64,000 nucleotides of DNA, from assembly GCF_022354825.1 (NCBI RefSeq), contig NZ_CP031168.1, positions 3,659,501 to 3,723,500 on the forward strand. Direction: 5' to 3'. A program made the position numbers and the translations under genes. Positions 8,648 to 17,470 of the stretch are shown here, in pieces. The DNA is from Paenibacillus sp. H1-7 (lineage in GTDB: Bacteria; Bacillota; Bacilli; Paenibacillales; NBRC-103111). The notes below the pieces were generated by a model. The model had not been told where the DNA came from and did not search any database. It was given only the letters and a program-made list of their open reading frames with translations. Within the stretch, counting starts at the first letter, position 1, and the number at the start of each line of letters is the position of its first letter.

Positions 8648-9586
8648 GTGAATTCTAACACATCGGCTGCTGCGGCAGAGAAGCGCATATCGCAAAAGCG
8701 GAACGGCGGGCTACAGCGGAAGGAAACCTTAGCGGGCTTCTTGTTTGTAAGTCCCATGCTGATCGGGGTTACGGTTCTTGTCTTAATTCCCATCATCGCC
8801 ACTTTCGTTCTGAGCTTCGCGGACTGGAATTTTATTGTAGGCTTTAAAGGCTTCAACTGGGTAGGATTGGATAACTTCCAAAAATTGATCACGGATGCGA
8901 CATTCTTGAAATCATTCCGCAATAACGCGGTGTTCTTGCTTACCGTGCCCATTTACTTAATTATATCCTTAGTTCTTGCCATTATTATTGATAAAAACGT
9001 GTATTTGAAAGGCTACTTCAAGGTTGCTTACTTCATGCCTTACATCTCCAGCGTCGTGGCTGTAGCGATCGTATGGCAAGTATTGTTTCATCCTTCGGCC
9101 GGTCCGGTCAACCAGTTTCTGATGTCGATCGGCATTTCCGATCCGCCGAAGTGGATCGCCGACCCGAACTATGCCTTGATCTCCGTTATGATGATTTCGG
9201 TCTGGATTTCCATCGGCTTTAACTTGATCGTTTATATTGCGGGTCTGCAATCGATTCCTAAAGATTTGTATGAAGCAGCGGATATCGACGGCGCCTCCAA
9301 ATGGGTGCAATTCCGCAGCATTACACTGCCTTTGCTGTCGCCAACGACATTCTTCCTGTTGATCACCGGTATCATTGCAACTTTCAAAGTTTTTGACTTG
9401 ATTGCCGTTCTGACGCAAGGCGGACCTATTCAGTCCACCAGCATGATCGTATGGTATTTGTACGACACGGCATTTACGAACTTGAAAATCGGTTATGCAT
9501 CCTCCATGGCGGCTGTGTTGTTCTTGTGTGTATTGGTCATCACTGGACTGCAATGGATCGGTCAGAAAAAATGGGTTAACTATTAA
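8648..9586 (+). CDS. Carbohydrate ABC transporter permease, MalF/UgpA type
   Basis: A 312-residue permease with a cytoplasmic N-terminus (about 30 residues) and six membrane segments. The EAA loop, 'EAADIDGASKWVQFRSITLPLLSP' (near 215-238), docks to the ATPase. The TQGGP motif near residue 255 is typical of sugar permeases of the CUT1 class. It starts with GTG after GAGGTG. It forms a pair with the MalG-type permease 38 bases downstream, and the binding protein follows under its own promoter. No ATPase gene is present, as is usual in Bacillales where a shared MsmX-type ATPase energises several importers. Cargo is inferred to be uronate-containing oligosaccharides from the lyase and GH88 genes downstream. 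Confidence 0.9.
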   Translation: MNSNTSAAAAEKRISQKRNGGLQRKETLAGFLFVSPMLIGVTVLVLIPIIATFVLSFADWNFIVGFKGFNWVGLDNFQKLITDATFLKSFRNNAVFLLTVPIYLIISLVLAIIIDKNVYLKGYFKVAYFMPYISSVVAVAIVWQVLFHPSAGPVNQFLMSIGISDPPKWIADPNYALISVMMISVWISIGFNLIVYIAGLQSIPKDLYEAADIDGASKWVQFRSITLPLLSPTTFFLLITGIIATFKVFDLIAVLTQGGPIQSTSMIVWYLYDTAFTNLKIGYASSMAAVLFLCVLVITGLQWIGQKKWVNY

Positions 9587-9624
9587 GAGTCAAGTCATAT
9601 GAAAGAAAATGAGGTGGGTACAAC

Positions 9625-10458
9625 ATGAAGGAGCCATTAAGCCTCCGTAAATTAATCATTACGGTCATCATGTTTGCAGTCAGTCTAATGTTCCTGATGC
9701 CGTTCTTCTGGATGCTTTCCGCATCCTTCAAAATGGAAGCCGATGTATTTAACTTTCCAATCGACTGGATTCCGAAGCAATGGAATGCGATTGCCAACTA
9801 CAAGGAAGTCTGGTTCGGCGATTATCCTTTCTACTTATACTATTGGAACTCCATCAAAATTACCGTTGTGACTACAGTGCTTTCCGTTACGGTATCTGCA
9901 CTTGCGGCCTACGGATTCTCCAAAGTGCAGTTTGCGGCAAGCAAATGGCTGTTCTTGATCGTCTTGACAACGTATATGGTTCCGTCTCAAGCGATCCTTG
10001 TTCCTCAGTTTATTCTGTACCGGTATATCGGATTGTTCGACAATCATATCGGGCTCATCATCATTGGCAGCTTTAGTGTCCTCGGTACCTTTATGCTGCG
10101 GCAGTTTTTCATGGGGCTTCACAACGAGTTCATCGAATCCGCCAAAATTGACGGAGCGGGTCACTGGAGAATTTTCTGGTCCATTGCGATGCCGCTGGTT
10201 CGTCCTGCGGTTGCAACGTACGCGATTCTACGTTTTATCTGGACTTGGAACGACTATACGAACGCGCTGATCTTCCTGCGGACGGACAAGCTCTTCACAA
10301 TCCAATTGGCTATGCAGAAATTTACCTCGCTGTCCGGCGAATTCTATTCTTTGATCATGGCTGCCGCGGTATCTGCGATCCTGCCGCTGCTGATTATTTT
10401 CATCATTGGTCAAAAAAGTGTTATTGAAGGTATAGCCATGGGCGGGGTTAAAGGATAA
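9625..10458 (+). CDS. Carbohydrate ABC transporter permease, MalG/UgpE type
   Basis: A 277-residue permease with six membrane segments and the EAA loop 'ESAKIDGAGHWRIFWSIAMPLVRPA' (near 170-195). The ending 'IEGIAMGGVKG' is almost invariant in CUT1 MalG-type subunits. It follows the MalF-type gene closely, so the two form the membrane channel. The ATG has a GAGGTGG RBS. Confidence 0.9.
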   Translation: MKEPLSLRKLIITVIMFAVSLMFLMPFFWMLSASFKMEADVFNFPIDWIPKQWNAIANYKEVWFGDYPFYLYYWNSIKITVVTTVLSVTVSALAAYGFSKVQFAASKWLFLIVLTTYMVPSQAILVPQFILYRYIGLFDNHIGLIIIGSFSVLGTFMLRQFFMGLHNEFIESAKIDGAGHWRIFWSIAMPLVRPAVATYAILRFIWTWNDYTNALIFLRTDKLFTIQLAMQKFTSLSGEFYSLIMAAAVSAILPLLIIFIIGQKSVIEGIAMGGVKG

Positions 10459-10473
10459 TAAGTACAGGATAAG

Positions 10474-10535
10474 TCAAAATAATTGTAAAAAAGTCAATTT
10501 ACGCGCATGGATGAAAGATAGTAAATTGATACAAT
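10474..10535 (+). promoter_or_regulatory. Direct-repeat activator site and -10 box for the binding-protein gene
   Basis: AAGTCAAAAT (10471-10480) and AAGTCAATTT (10491-10500) are 20 bases apart. The second ends 29 bases before TACAAT (10530-10535). The distance to the -10 is exactly as in front of the permease genes, and no -35 box is obvious. Confidence 0.5.
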
Positions 10536-10593
10536 TTCAAAGAACACAAGATACAACACATAAGTTCAGGTCCAAACAAGGAGGGTTAAGTAA

Positions 10594-11964
10594 ATGAACA
10601 AAAAAGTAGGAGCCGGTATTTTAACCAGCGTAGTGGCATTAGGTGTGCTTGCAGGCTGCGGCGGTGCCGGAGATCAGAAGGATGCTGGCCAAGGTGGAGC
10701 GGCTGCTGGAGGTACGACTGAGCTTCGCTTCTATACATTCGGGACAGAAGGCAACTATGCTTGGAAAAAAACGATTGCCGCGTATGAAGAGAAAAATCCG
10801 GGAGTCAAGATCAATGTAATCGGACTGAGTGAAAAAGGCGACACGCAAGAAGCTTTGAAAAAACTCGACCTTGCGGCTGCATCGGGCGAAGCAATGGACG
10901 TTCTGATGTTCAGTGATGCGGCAAGCTACGCACAACGCGTTGCTCTCGGCATGGTCGCTCCGATCGACGATTACATCGCTAAGGACGGCTACAAAGTCAA
11001 TGAAGAGTACAAAGTAGACACGAAGCTGAACGGCAAGTACTATGCGCTGCCGGGCAAGTTTAACCCATGGTACGTTCTGTTGAACAAAACCATGCTGGAC
11101 GCGGCAGGATTGCCGGTACCAAAGGATTGGACATGGGACGAATTCATGGACTACGCCAAAAAGCTCAGCAAAGGCGAAGGCGCGAACCGGGTATACGGAA
11201 CGTACTTCCACGGACCGCAAAACGGCGGCTGGCTCGACTACGTGAAGCTGGCGATGTCCAACCAACCGGAAAATCCGGAGTTTATCAAAGCGGACGGCAG
11301 CTCGAACATGGACAGCCCGCTGTTCAAGAAATCGCTTGAAATGCGCGTGAAAATGGAAAAAGAAGACAAATCCGCAACACCTTACGCGGACATGCTTTCT
11401 CAGAAGCTGAACTACCGTACCCAATTCTTTAACCAAAAAGCGGCTATGATCGTGACAGGCAGCTGGATGAACACCGAGCTTGGCGGTACGGATCAAGTTC
11501 CGTTGAACTTTGACGTAACGGTTGCTCCATTCCCTAAAAACAATGCTTCTGAGCAAGGCGGTTATGCAACAGTAACTACTGACTATATTTCCGTAGCGGC
11601 TGCTTCCAAGAATAAAGATGAAGCTTACAAGTTCATTCGCTGGTTGACAACGGACGGACAGCTTGTTCAAGGCAAGAACATTCCAGCCTGGAACAAAGTG
11701 AAACAAGAAGATCTGGGCAAAATCATCGATACGATCTTGGCCGGCACGAAAAACCCCGAGAAAGTCGACAAAGCTTCTCTGGTGAGCGTTCTTGCTAATT
11801 CGAAATCCTCCGCTATTGTTCCTCCGGTTTCTTACCAAGCCGAAGTATACAAAGCGGTGAACGAAGAGTTCGAGAAGCTGATCCTGGGCAAGCAAGATCT
11901 CGATACGACGGTGAAAGCATCTCAAGACCGCGTCAACAGCATCATTGCAACGAACAAAAAATAA
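10594..11964 (+). CDS. Extracellular sugar-binding lipoprotein of the ABC importer
   Basis: A 456-residue lipoprotein with signal peptide and lipobox LAGC (Cys near residue 22). A Gly/Ala-rich linker and a family 1 solute-binding fold follow, with 'YALPGKFNPWYVLLNKTMLDAAGLPVPKDWTWDEFMDYAKKLS', a standard hinge and ligand region. It is anchored on the outside of the membrane and delivers oligosaccharides to the adjacent permeases. It has its own promoter and an attenuator-like terminator after it, consistent with binding protein being made in excess over permease. Confidence 0.9.
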   Translation: MNKKVGAGILTSVVALGVLAGCGGAGDQKDAGQGGAAAGGTTELRFYTFGTEGNYAWKKTIAAYEEKNPGVKINVIGLSEKGDTQEALKKLDLAAASGEAMDVLMFSDAASYAQRVALGMVAPIDDYIAKDGYKVNEEYKVDTKLNGKYYALPGKFNPWYVLLNKTMLDAAGLPVPKDWTWDEFMDYAKKLSKGEGANRVYGTYFHGPQNGGWLDYVKLAMSNQPENPEFIKADGSSNMDSPLFKKSLEMRVKMEKEDKSATPYADMLSQKLNYRTQFFNQKAAMIVTGSWMNTELGGTDQVPLNFDVTVAPFPKNNASEQGGYATVTTDYISVAAASKNKDEAYKFIRWLTTDGQLVQGKNIPAWNKVKQEDLGKIIDTILAGTKNPEKVDKASLVSVLANSKSSAIVPPVSYQAEVYKAVNEEFEKLILGKQDLDTTVKASQDRVNSIIATNKK

Positions 11965-11979
11965 GGGTTATACTAATGC

Positions 11980-12014
11980 AAGGAGGGGAAGGCCAAGCCT
12001 ACCCCTTCTTTTGC
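11980..12014 (+). terminator. Terminator between the binding-protein and kinase genes
   Basis: AAGGAGGGG pairs with CCCCTTCTT (one G-U pair) and is followed by TTTTG. It may act as a partial terminator that lowers expression of the downstream two-component genes. Confidence 0.65.
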
Positions 12015-12061
12015 TGCGGTATGGGGATTGTCCATTTGCGAATACAGCGAGGTGATAAGGT

Positions 12062-13897
12062 TTGTTCAAACGGAAACGCCAATGGATAGCTTCCCGGTCG
12101 TTCCGCTTCAAGCTGATGACGGCGGCCATAACATGCATATTGATCCCTGCCTGCATCACGCTCTTGATGTACAACTACTTGACCCGGGATGCCGTGAAGG
12201 AACAGGCGGTATCGAACTCGCAGGAATCGCTGCTGCTCGTCAACAACTACGTCAGCAATACGCTGAAATACATGCTTAATATCGCCAACTCGATCCAGAT
12301 GGACTCCGACTTGAACTCCATTATGAAGCGCAATGTGTTCGGTGCGCCTTATACGGGACCTACTGCCGAGTATGACGAGTTCAACGACCGGAATAAAATA
12401 CTTAAACAAATTGATAATATCACTATCGGCGGAGAAAAAAGCTATGTGACGATTCTGCTGTCCAACGGCACTTATTACTCCAATTATTCGGTATATGACT
12501 ATAATCCCATCAATTTAACCAAAGAACCGTGGTTTTCCCAGCTGAAAAACTTATACGGATTTAACTCGTTGTGGGTCGGCGCTTCGCCAACCGTATTCTC
12601 CTCCTTGAAGGACAGCCATCCATATCAGCTGTCGGTAGTCAGGACGCTCCGCGGAGAAGGCTCGATTATTTTCGGTTATGTCTTTGTGACGATAATGGAA
12701 AATCAGATGAATCAAAACTTCGAGCGGCTGGCCGAAAATCAGGAATTTAAAATTGTCGACGCCTCGAATACTATCATTTCGGATAATGACGTGACCAAGA
12801 TTGGACAACGGTTTCCTATCGAGCTGGATGGAAGCCGGAAGGATATGGCGTCCGACATCGTACAAATCGATAACGAAGATTATCTGCTCACGCAAAAAGA
12901 GCTGTTTACCGGATGGAAGATCGTGTCGCTGACGCCTTACAAGAAGGCGATTTATAAGATCGATTCCATCTTCAATAAAGTGTTTACGTTCCAGATCGTC
13001 TCTTTTATCGTATTCTTGCTGCTGCTTGTCTATTTGCTGCGCACGTTTACCAAGCCGCTGGTCGGTTTGGGCAAGGTGGCGATGAAGGTGCAAAAGGGCA
13101 ATCTCGAGGTCCGCTCCCACATCCGCGGCGAGGACGAGATCGGACGGCTCGGCTTTTCCTTCGACCAAATGCTCGACCGGATCAAGGAGATGATAGCGGA
13201 AATTTCCGATACCCAGGCGCGTAAGCGAAAGGCGGAGCTCGATATGCTGCAGGCGCAGATCAATCCGCACTTCTTGTTTAATGTGCTGAACTCCATCCGC
13301 ATGAAAGTCATGTTTCGCGGAGACAAGGAGAGCGCCGAAATGATCGGCTCGCTGTCGAAGCTGCTGAGGATGACGATCAATCAGGATAAAAGCATTATTC
13401 CGCTCCATGAGGAAATTGAGATCGTCATGGATTATACGAAGCTGATGAATATGAGGCAGAAGGAGAAGGTGCAGCTTAAGACCGAGATATCTTCCGATGC
13501 GCTGCTGGAGAAAGTGCCTAGGTTTTTCTTGCAGCCTCTGATCGAAAACGCGCTCATTCACGGGCTTAGCCAATCGGCAGGGACGATTCTTGTGGAAGCC
13601 TGGGTGGAAGGGCACATGCTGATCGTCGCTGTGGAGGACAATGGAGTGGGCATGGACGAGTCAGCCTTGAATCGTCTGCGCAGGAAGGTCGAACCCGGCA
13701 CGGAAAAGGCAGCTCCGGAGGAAGCGGAGCATGAGAAACATCGGGGATTTTCCAGTATGGGATTAACGAATGTCAATGAACGGATGCGCATGACTCACGG
13801 CGAGGCGTTTGTTATGCAAATTGACAGTGAACAGGGTAAGGGCACGCGCATTACGATGTTCATTCCTAGTTTGGAGGTGACATCTTCTCATGTATAA
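12062..13897 (+). CDS. YesM-type sensor histidine kinase
   Basis: The 611-residue kinase starts with TTG after GAGGTG. Membrane segment 1 is near residues 20-42, a large extracellular Cache-like sensor domain spans about 45-295, and membrane segment 2 (IVSFIVFLLLLVYLL) is near 305. A HAMP linker follows, then the His_kinase segment 'LDMLQAQINPHFLFNVLNSIRMKV' with the phosphorylated His, and an ATPase domain with N, G1 (EDNGVGMD) and G2 (GMGLTNV-like) boxes. Such kinases sense extracellular sugars, often through the binding protein, and phosphorylate a YesN-type partner. The partner gene overlaps it by 8 bases. The adjoining importer and lyase genes suggest it senses uronate oligosaccharides. 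Confidence 0.9.
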   Translation: MFKRKRQWIASRSFRFKLMTAAITCILIPACITLLMYNYLTRDAVKEQAVSNSQESLLLVNNYVSNTLKYMLNIANSIQMDSDLNSIMKRNVFGAPYTGPTAEYDEFNDRNKILKQIDNITIGGEKSYVTILLSNGTYYSNYSVYDYNPINLTKEPWFSQLKNLYGFNSLWVGASPTVFSSLKDSHPYQLSVVRTLRGEGSIIFGYVFVTIMENQMNQNFERLAENQEFKIVDASNTIISDNDVTKIGQRFPIELDGSRKDMASDIVQIDNEDYLLTQKELFTGWKIVSLTPYKKAIYKIDSIFNKVFTFQIVSFIVFLLLLVYLLRTFTKPLVGLGKVAMKVQKGNLEVRSHIRGEDEIGRLGFSFDQMLDRIKEMIAEISDTQARKRKAELDMLQAQINPHFLFNVLNSIRMKVMFRGDKESAEMIGSLSKLLRMTINQDKSIIPLHEEIEIVMDYTKLMNMRQKEKVQLKTEISSDALLEKVPRFFLQPLIENALIHGLSQSAGTILVEAWVEGHMLIVAVEDNGVGMDESALNRLRRKVEPGTEKAAPEEAEHEKHRGFSSMGLTNVNERMRMTHGEAFVMQIDSEQGKGTRITMFIPSLEVTSSHV

Positions 13898-15506
13898 AGT
13901 AATGCTGGTCGACGACGATTATCCCGTTCTCGAGTTTCTCTCGGAGACCATTCCATGGAATGAATACGGGCTGGAGCTTCAAGGGTGCTACGAGAACGGA
14001 GCCATCGCCTTGGAACAGGCGGAGAAAGCAATGCCCGACATTCTTATTACGGACATCGGGATGCCCAGAATGAACGGCTTGGAGCTGATAGCCAAGCTGA
14101 AGGAGCAAAAGGCAAGCTTGCGCGTTGCAATTCTGTCGTGCCATAACGAATTTCATTACGCCCAGCAAGCGGTCAAGCTGAATGTGCAGGACTATGTGCT
14201 GAAGGATACGCTGGACCCGAAAGACCTGGAGAAGCTGCTTCAGCAGTTCAAGGCCAGTCTGGATCAGGATGAGCGGGTACAGACGCATCAGCATCAGCTG
14301 CAGCACATCGTAGATCGGAATAAAGAGCTGCTGAAAGAAAAATTCATTCGCAGAACGCTGCAGCAGCCGATCATGGACGCGGGGGATTGGCTTGCCGAAG
14401 CAAAGTCGTTTCAGCTGTCTCTCGAAGGCATGGAGTGTCTGCCGATTCTCGGGTTGATTGACGAATACCGCACGGCGAAGCAGCGCTTTGTGTCGGACGA
14501 TATATTGCGCTTTGCCGTAGATAACATAATCGGTGAAGTGAGCTCAAGAGACGGCTCGCCGGCCGTCCATTTCGCCTATGGAACGAAGGAGTCGTTCTTC
14601 TTGTTCCCGTATTTGCCGTCGTTGAAAATCAACCCGTATGATGCCGCCGTGGAGCGGATGAAGCAGATTCAAGCCGCGCTGAACAAATATTTGAAAATCT
14701 CGATGTCCTTTATTATCGGCGAACGGTGCCGCAATCCGGAGGAAATCAAGGGGACTTTAAACGGACTGCTGGCGAGCGGCCTGCAGCGGTTTTATATGGA
14801 TGAGGGCTCCATTGTGAAAAAGCAGTCGTTGAAGCACGGCGACATCGATCTGTTCTCCTGGTATGATCAAGCCAGCACGGAGCTTAGGGAATTGATGCTG
14901 GAGAAGCAGACCGGGCCGATTGTCTCTACGGTCAGACATTGGATGGCGTTTTTGAAAGAGCACAGCTTTGAGCCGGAGAAGGTTAAGGATTGGGTGCTGA
15001 AGCTGCTGCTCGATCTGAAGCTGAAGCTTCAGTCGCTGCAATATTTCCGTTCAACGTATGCCGTAGATGTGCTGCACAAGGAGATTCTCGAAATCGACTC
15101 CCTCTTTGAGCTGGAGCACTGGCTTGTAGAGCATTTGCAGTCGGTCATCGCGCTGGCCGGGGAAATAGGAGAACGGGGCAAGCGGACGGAAGTCGTAGAA
15201 GCCTGCCATTACGTATCGCTTCATTTGGACAAGCGGATCAGTCTGGAGGAGGTCGCGGACCATTTGTTTTTGAACAGCAGCTATTTCAGCCGTTTGTTCA
15301 AGAAAGAAACCGGGGAAACGTTCATCGAGTACGTCACGCGGATGAAGATGAACCGGGCCAAAGAGCTGCTCGACCAAACGAACCACCCGGTGGGGAAAAT
15401 TTGCGAAATGCTCGGCTACGACAATCAGAGCTATTTCATAAAAATATTCAAAGCATCGGTAGGGGTCACGCCGCTGGAATACAGAGGTCAAAAAACTTCG
15501 CTTTAA
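13890..15506 (+). CDS. YesN-type response regulator with AraC DNA-binding domain
   Basis: A 538-residue protein. The N-terminal receiver domain (1-120) has the acidic pair in MLVDDDY, the phospho-acceptor Asp in DILITDIGMP, and Lys in DYVLKDT. A long middle region of about 300 residues follows, then a C-terminal AraC-type double helix-turn-helix (about 435-535) with 'SLEEVADHLFLNSSYFSRLFKKETGETFIEYVTRMKMNRAKELL' and GYDNQSYFIKIFK. The RBS GGAGGTGA lies inside the end of the kinase gene, so the two are translationally coupled. It probably activates the importer promoters, where matching direct repeats are found. Confidence 0.9.
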   Translation: MYKVMLVDDDYPVLEFLSETIPWNEYGLELQGCYENGAIALEQAEKAMPDILITDIGMPRMNGLELIAKLKEQKASLRVAILSCHNEFHYAQQAVKLNVQDYVLKDTLDPKDLEKLLQQFKASLDQDERVQTHQHQLQHIVDRNKELLKEKFIRRTLQQPIMDAGDWLAEAKSFQLSLEGMECLPILGLIDEYRTAKQRFVSDDILRFAVDNIIGEVSSRDGSPAVHFAYGTKESFFLFPYLPSLKINPYDAAVERMKQIQAALNKYLKISMSFIIGERCRNPEEIKGTLNGLLASGLQRFYMDEGSIVKKQSLKHGDIDLFSWYDQASTELRELMLEKQTGPIVSTVRHWMAFLKEHSFEPEKVKDWVLKLLLDLKLKLQSLQYFRSTYAVDVLHKEILEIDSLFELEHWLVEHLQSVIALAGEIGERGKRTEVVEACHYVSLHLDKRISLEEVADHLFLNSSYFSRLFKKETGETFIEYVTRMKMNRAKELLDQTNHPVGKICEMLGYDNQSYFIKIFKASVGVTPLEYRGQKTSL

Positions 15507-15590
15507 TGTAAAAATAGTCCTATCGTTCGGCGTGGCGATGAGCTAGGATTAAGATAATAACCATTATCTATCCATGGAGGACGCTGCGCT

Positions 15591-17450
15591 ATGAAAAGCG
15601 ACGAAATCAAGCAATTGCTGCAGCAGTCGATGCCCGTCGACAAGCTGCTGTTTCCGTCTTGCGAGCAGGAATCTTGGTGGGAGCAGGTAAGACAAGCGGA
15701 AGCCTATCGGCCTATGATAGACGAAATCCGTGCCGAAGCGGCGCTGCTTCTGGATCAGACCGCTCCCGCGCTTTCGTATTCGTTGTTCCGCATTTTCAAA
15801 GACCGCGGTACGAGATTGGAATACGAGCGGGTTTATTTCGAAATGAGAAAACGGCTGAACACATTCGCCATCATGTCCTTGTTGGAGCCGGAGCGGGAAG
15901 ATTATCAGTCGGCGCTGGAAGAGACGCTGTGGTCCATATGCAACGAATACACATGGAGCTTGCCTGCGCATGTGAACACGACGACGGAGTCTACGGTCGA
16001 AACAGAGTATTCCGTGCAGAAGCCGAGCGAGGCTATTGCAGGCAATGCCGGCGCCATAGACTTGTTTTCAGCGGAAACCGGATTCGCCTTGAGCGAGATT
16101 TTGCGGTTAACGGAGCACCGACTGCCGCTATTGCTTCGAAACCGGATCAGACATGAGGTGTACCGACGCATTTTTTGGCCGTTCATCCATCAGGGCCCGT
16201 TTCACTGGGAAACGGCGAGTCATAATTGGGCTGCGGTATGCGCGGGCTCAATCGGTGCGGCTGCGCTTCACTTGATCAAGGACCAGGATGATTTGTCGAT
16301 CATCCTGGAGCGAGTGCTGCAAGCCATGAATCATTATTTGTCCGGATTCAAGAGCGATGGGGCGACTACGGAAGGATACGGATACTGGTATTACGGCTTC
16401 GGATTTTTTGTATTTTTCGCCGATTTGCTGAAGGTCAAAACGGGAGGCGCTCTGAGCCTGTTTTCAGACGAAAAAATTCATCAAATTGCGCTGTTCCAGC
16501 AAAAGTGTTTTCTATGCGGAACATCGGTGGTCAACTTCTCGGATTCCCAACCGGAATCGCACATTCATATGGGACTGACCCATTACTTGAATCGGATGTA
16601 TCCCGATGTGGAACTGCCGGAATTCGCGCTGCGGACAAGCTATACGGAGGATCATTGCAACCGCTGGGGTACGGCCTTCCGCAACTTGCTGTGGTTTCAG
16701 GAGGATAAGGCGGCGAACGGAGCGCCTTGGGGACCGGCCACCTACTTCCTTGAAGATTCGCAATGGCTGATATCAAGACATGCCGACGAGATCGGAATGT
16801 ACTGCTTTGCGGCAAAAGGCGGGCATAATGCGGAGCCGCACAACCACAACGATGTCGGCCACTTCATCCTGCATTATGAAGGGGAGACGTTCCTAGCCGA
16901 TCTCGGATGCGGCATGTATACGAAGGAATATTTCGGTGCGGAACGGTACTCTTATCTATGCAACGGGGCACAAGGTCATTCCGTGCCCGTAATCAACGGC
17001 CGGCTGCAGCAAGCCGGAGCTGAATATCGCGCGCGGGAGGTAAGCTGCTATTCCGATGGCGATACCATACATTATGAAATGGAGCTGTCCGCGGCATACG
17101 GCGCCGATGCTCAGATTAAGCTGTTGAAACGGAGCTTTGCATGGGAAAGAACGGAGAAGCCGGTCCTTACGTTGACGGATACGTTTGAGTTCACCGGAAC
17201 GCCCGATGAGATAACGGAACGATTTGTTACCGTGCTGGAGCCGGTAATGGCGGACGGCAAGCTGACGATTCCCGGGAAGGAGCAGCGGCTCATCGTTTCA
17301 TACGACCCGGACGTGCTGGAGCCGCACATTCATAAGCTCGAATATGCTGACCACTATGGCGTCATGAAAGATGTGTATGCGATAGAAATGAAGCTTCGTC
17401 ATCCTTCGCAGCAGTGCAGCGCCGTGGTGCAGTTTCAGTTCGAGTCATAA
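15591..17450 (+). CDS. Heparinase II/III-family polysaccharide lyase
   Basis: A 619-residue protein. An alpha/alpha-toroid part comes first (about 60-330, with 'HWETASHNWAAVCAGSIGAAAL' and 'DGATTEGYGYWYYGFGFFVFFADLL'). A beta-sandwich follows, with the heparinase II/III signature 'AAKGGHNAEPHNHNDVGHFILHYEGETFLADLG' (near 405-440), including the His and Asn residues that bind metal and substrate. These lyases cleave uronic-acid polysaccharides or oligosaccharides by beta-elimination and leave a 4,5-unsaturated uronate end. There is no signal peptide, so it should act on imported oligosaccharides in the cytoplasm. The GH88 enzyme that removes such ends starts 20 bases after its stop. The exact substrate (heparin-like, chondroitin-like or other) is not decided by sequence. 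Confidence 0.8.
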   Translation: MKSDEIKQLLQQSMPVDKLLFPSCEQESWWEQVRQAEAYRPMIDEIRAEAALLLDQTAPALSYSLFRIFKDRGTRLEYERVYFEMRKRLNTFAIMSLLEPEREDYQSALEETLWSICNEYTWSLPAHVNTTTESTVETEYSVQKPSEAIAGNAGAIDLFSAETGFALSEILRLTEHRLPLLLRNRIRHEVYRRIFWPFIHQGPFHWETASHNWAAVCAGSIGAAALHLIKDQDDLSIILERVLQAMNHYLSGFKSDGATTEGYGYWYYGFGFFVFFADLLKVKTGGALSLFSDEKIHQIALFQQKCFLCGTSVVNFSDSQPESHIHMGLTHYLNRMYPDVELPEFALRTSYTEDHCNRWGTAFRNLLWFQEDKAANGAPWGPATYFLEDSQWLISRHADEIGMYCFAAKGGHNAEPHNHNDVGHFILHYEGETFLADLGCGMYTKEYFGAERYSYLCNGAQGHSVPVINGRLQQAGAEYRAREVSCYSDGDTIHYEMELSAAYGADAQIKLLKRSFAWERTEKPVLTLTDTFEFTGTPDEITERFVTVLEPVMADGKLTIPGKEQRLIVSYDPDVLEPHIHKLEYADHYGVMKDVYAIEMKLRHPSQQCSAVVQFQFES

Positions 17451-17470
17451 TTTAAGGGGGAATAGATGCA

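Noticed and set aside
10639..11925. Long minus-strand open frame of 428 codons opposite the binding-protein gene
   Set aside because: Its product is Phe/Arg/Val-rich without family features, and the plus strand encodes a clear lipoprotein. It is a codon-bias shadow.
12551..13615. Minus-strand open frame of 354 codons opposite the histidine kinase gene
   Set aside because: No recognisable motif; the kinase on the other strand has full domain evidence.
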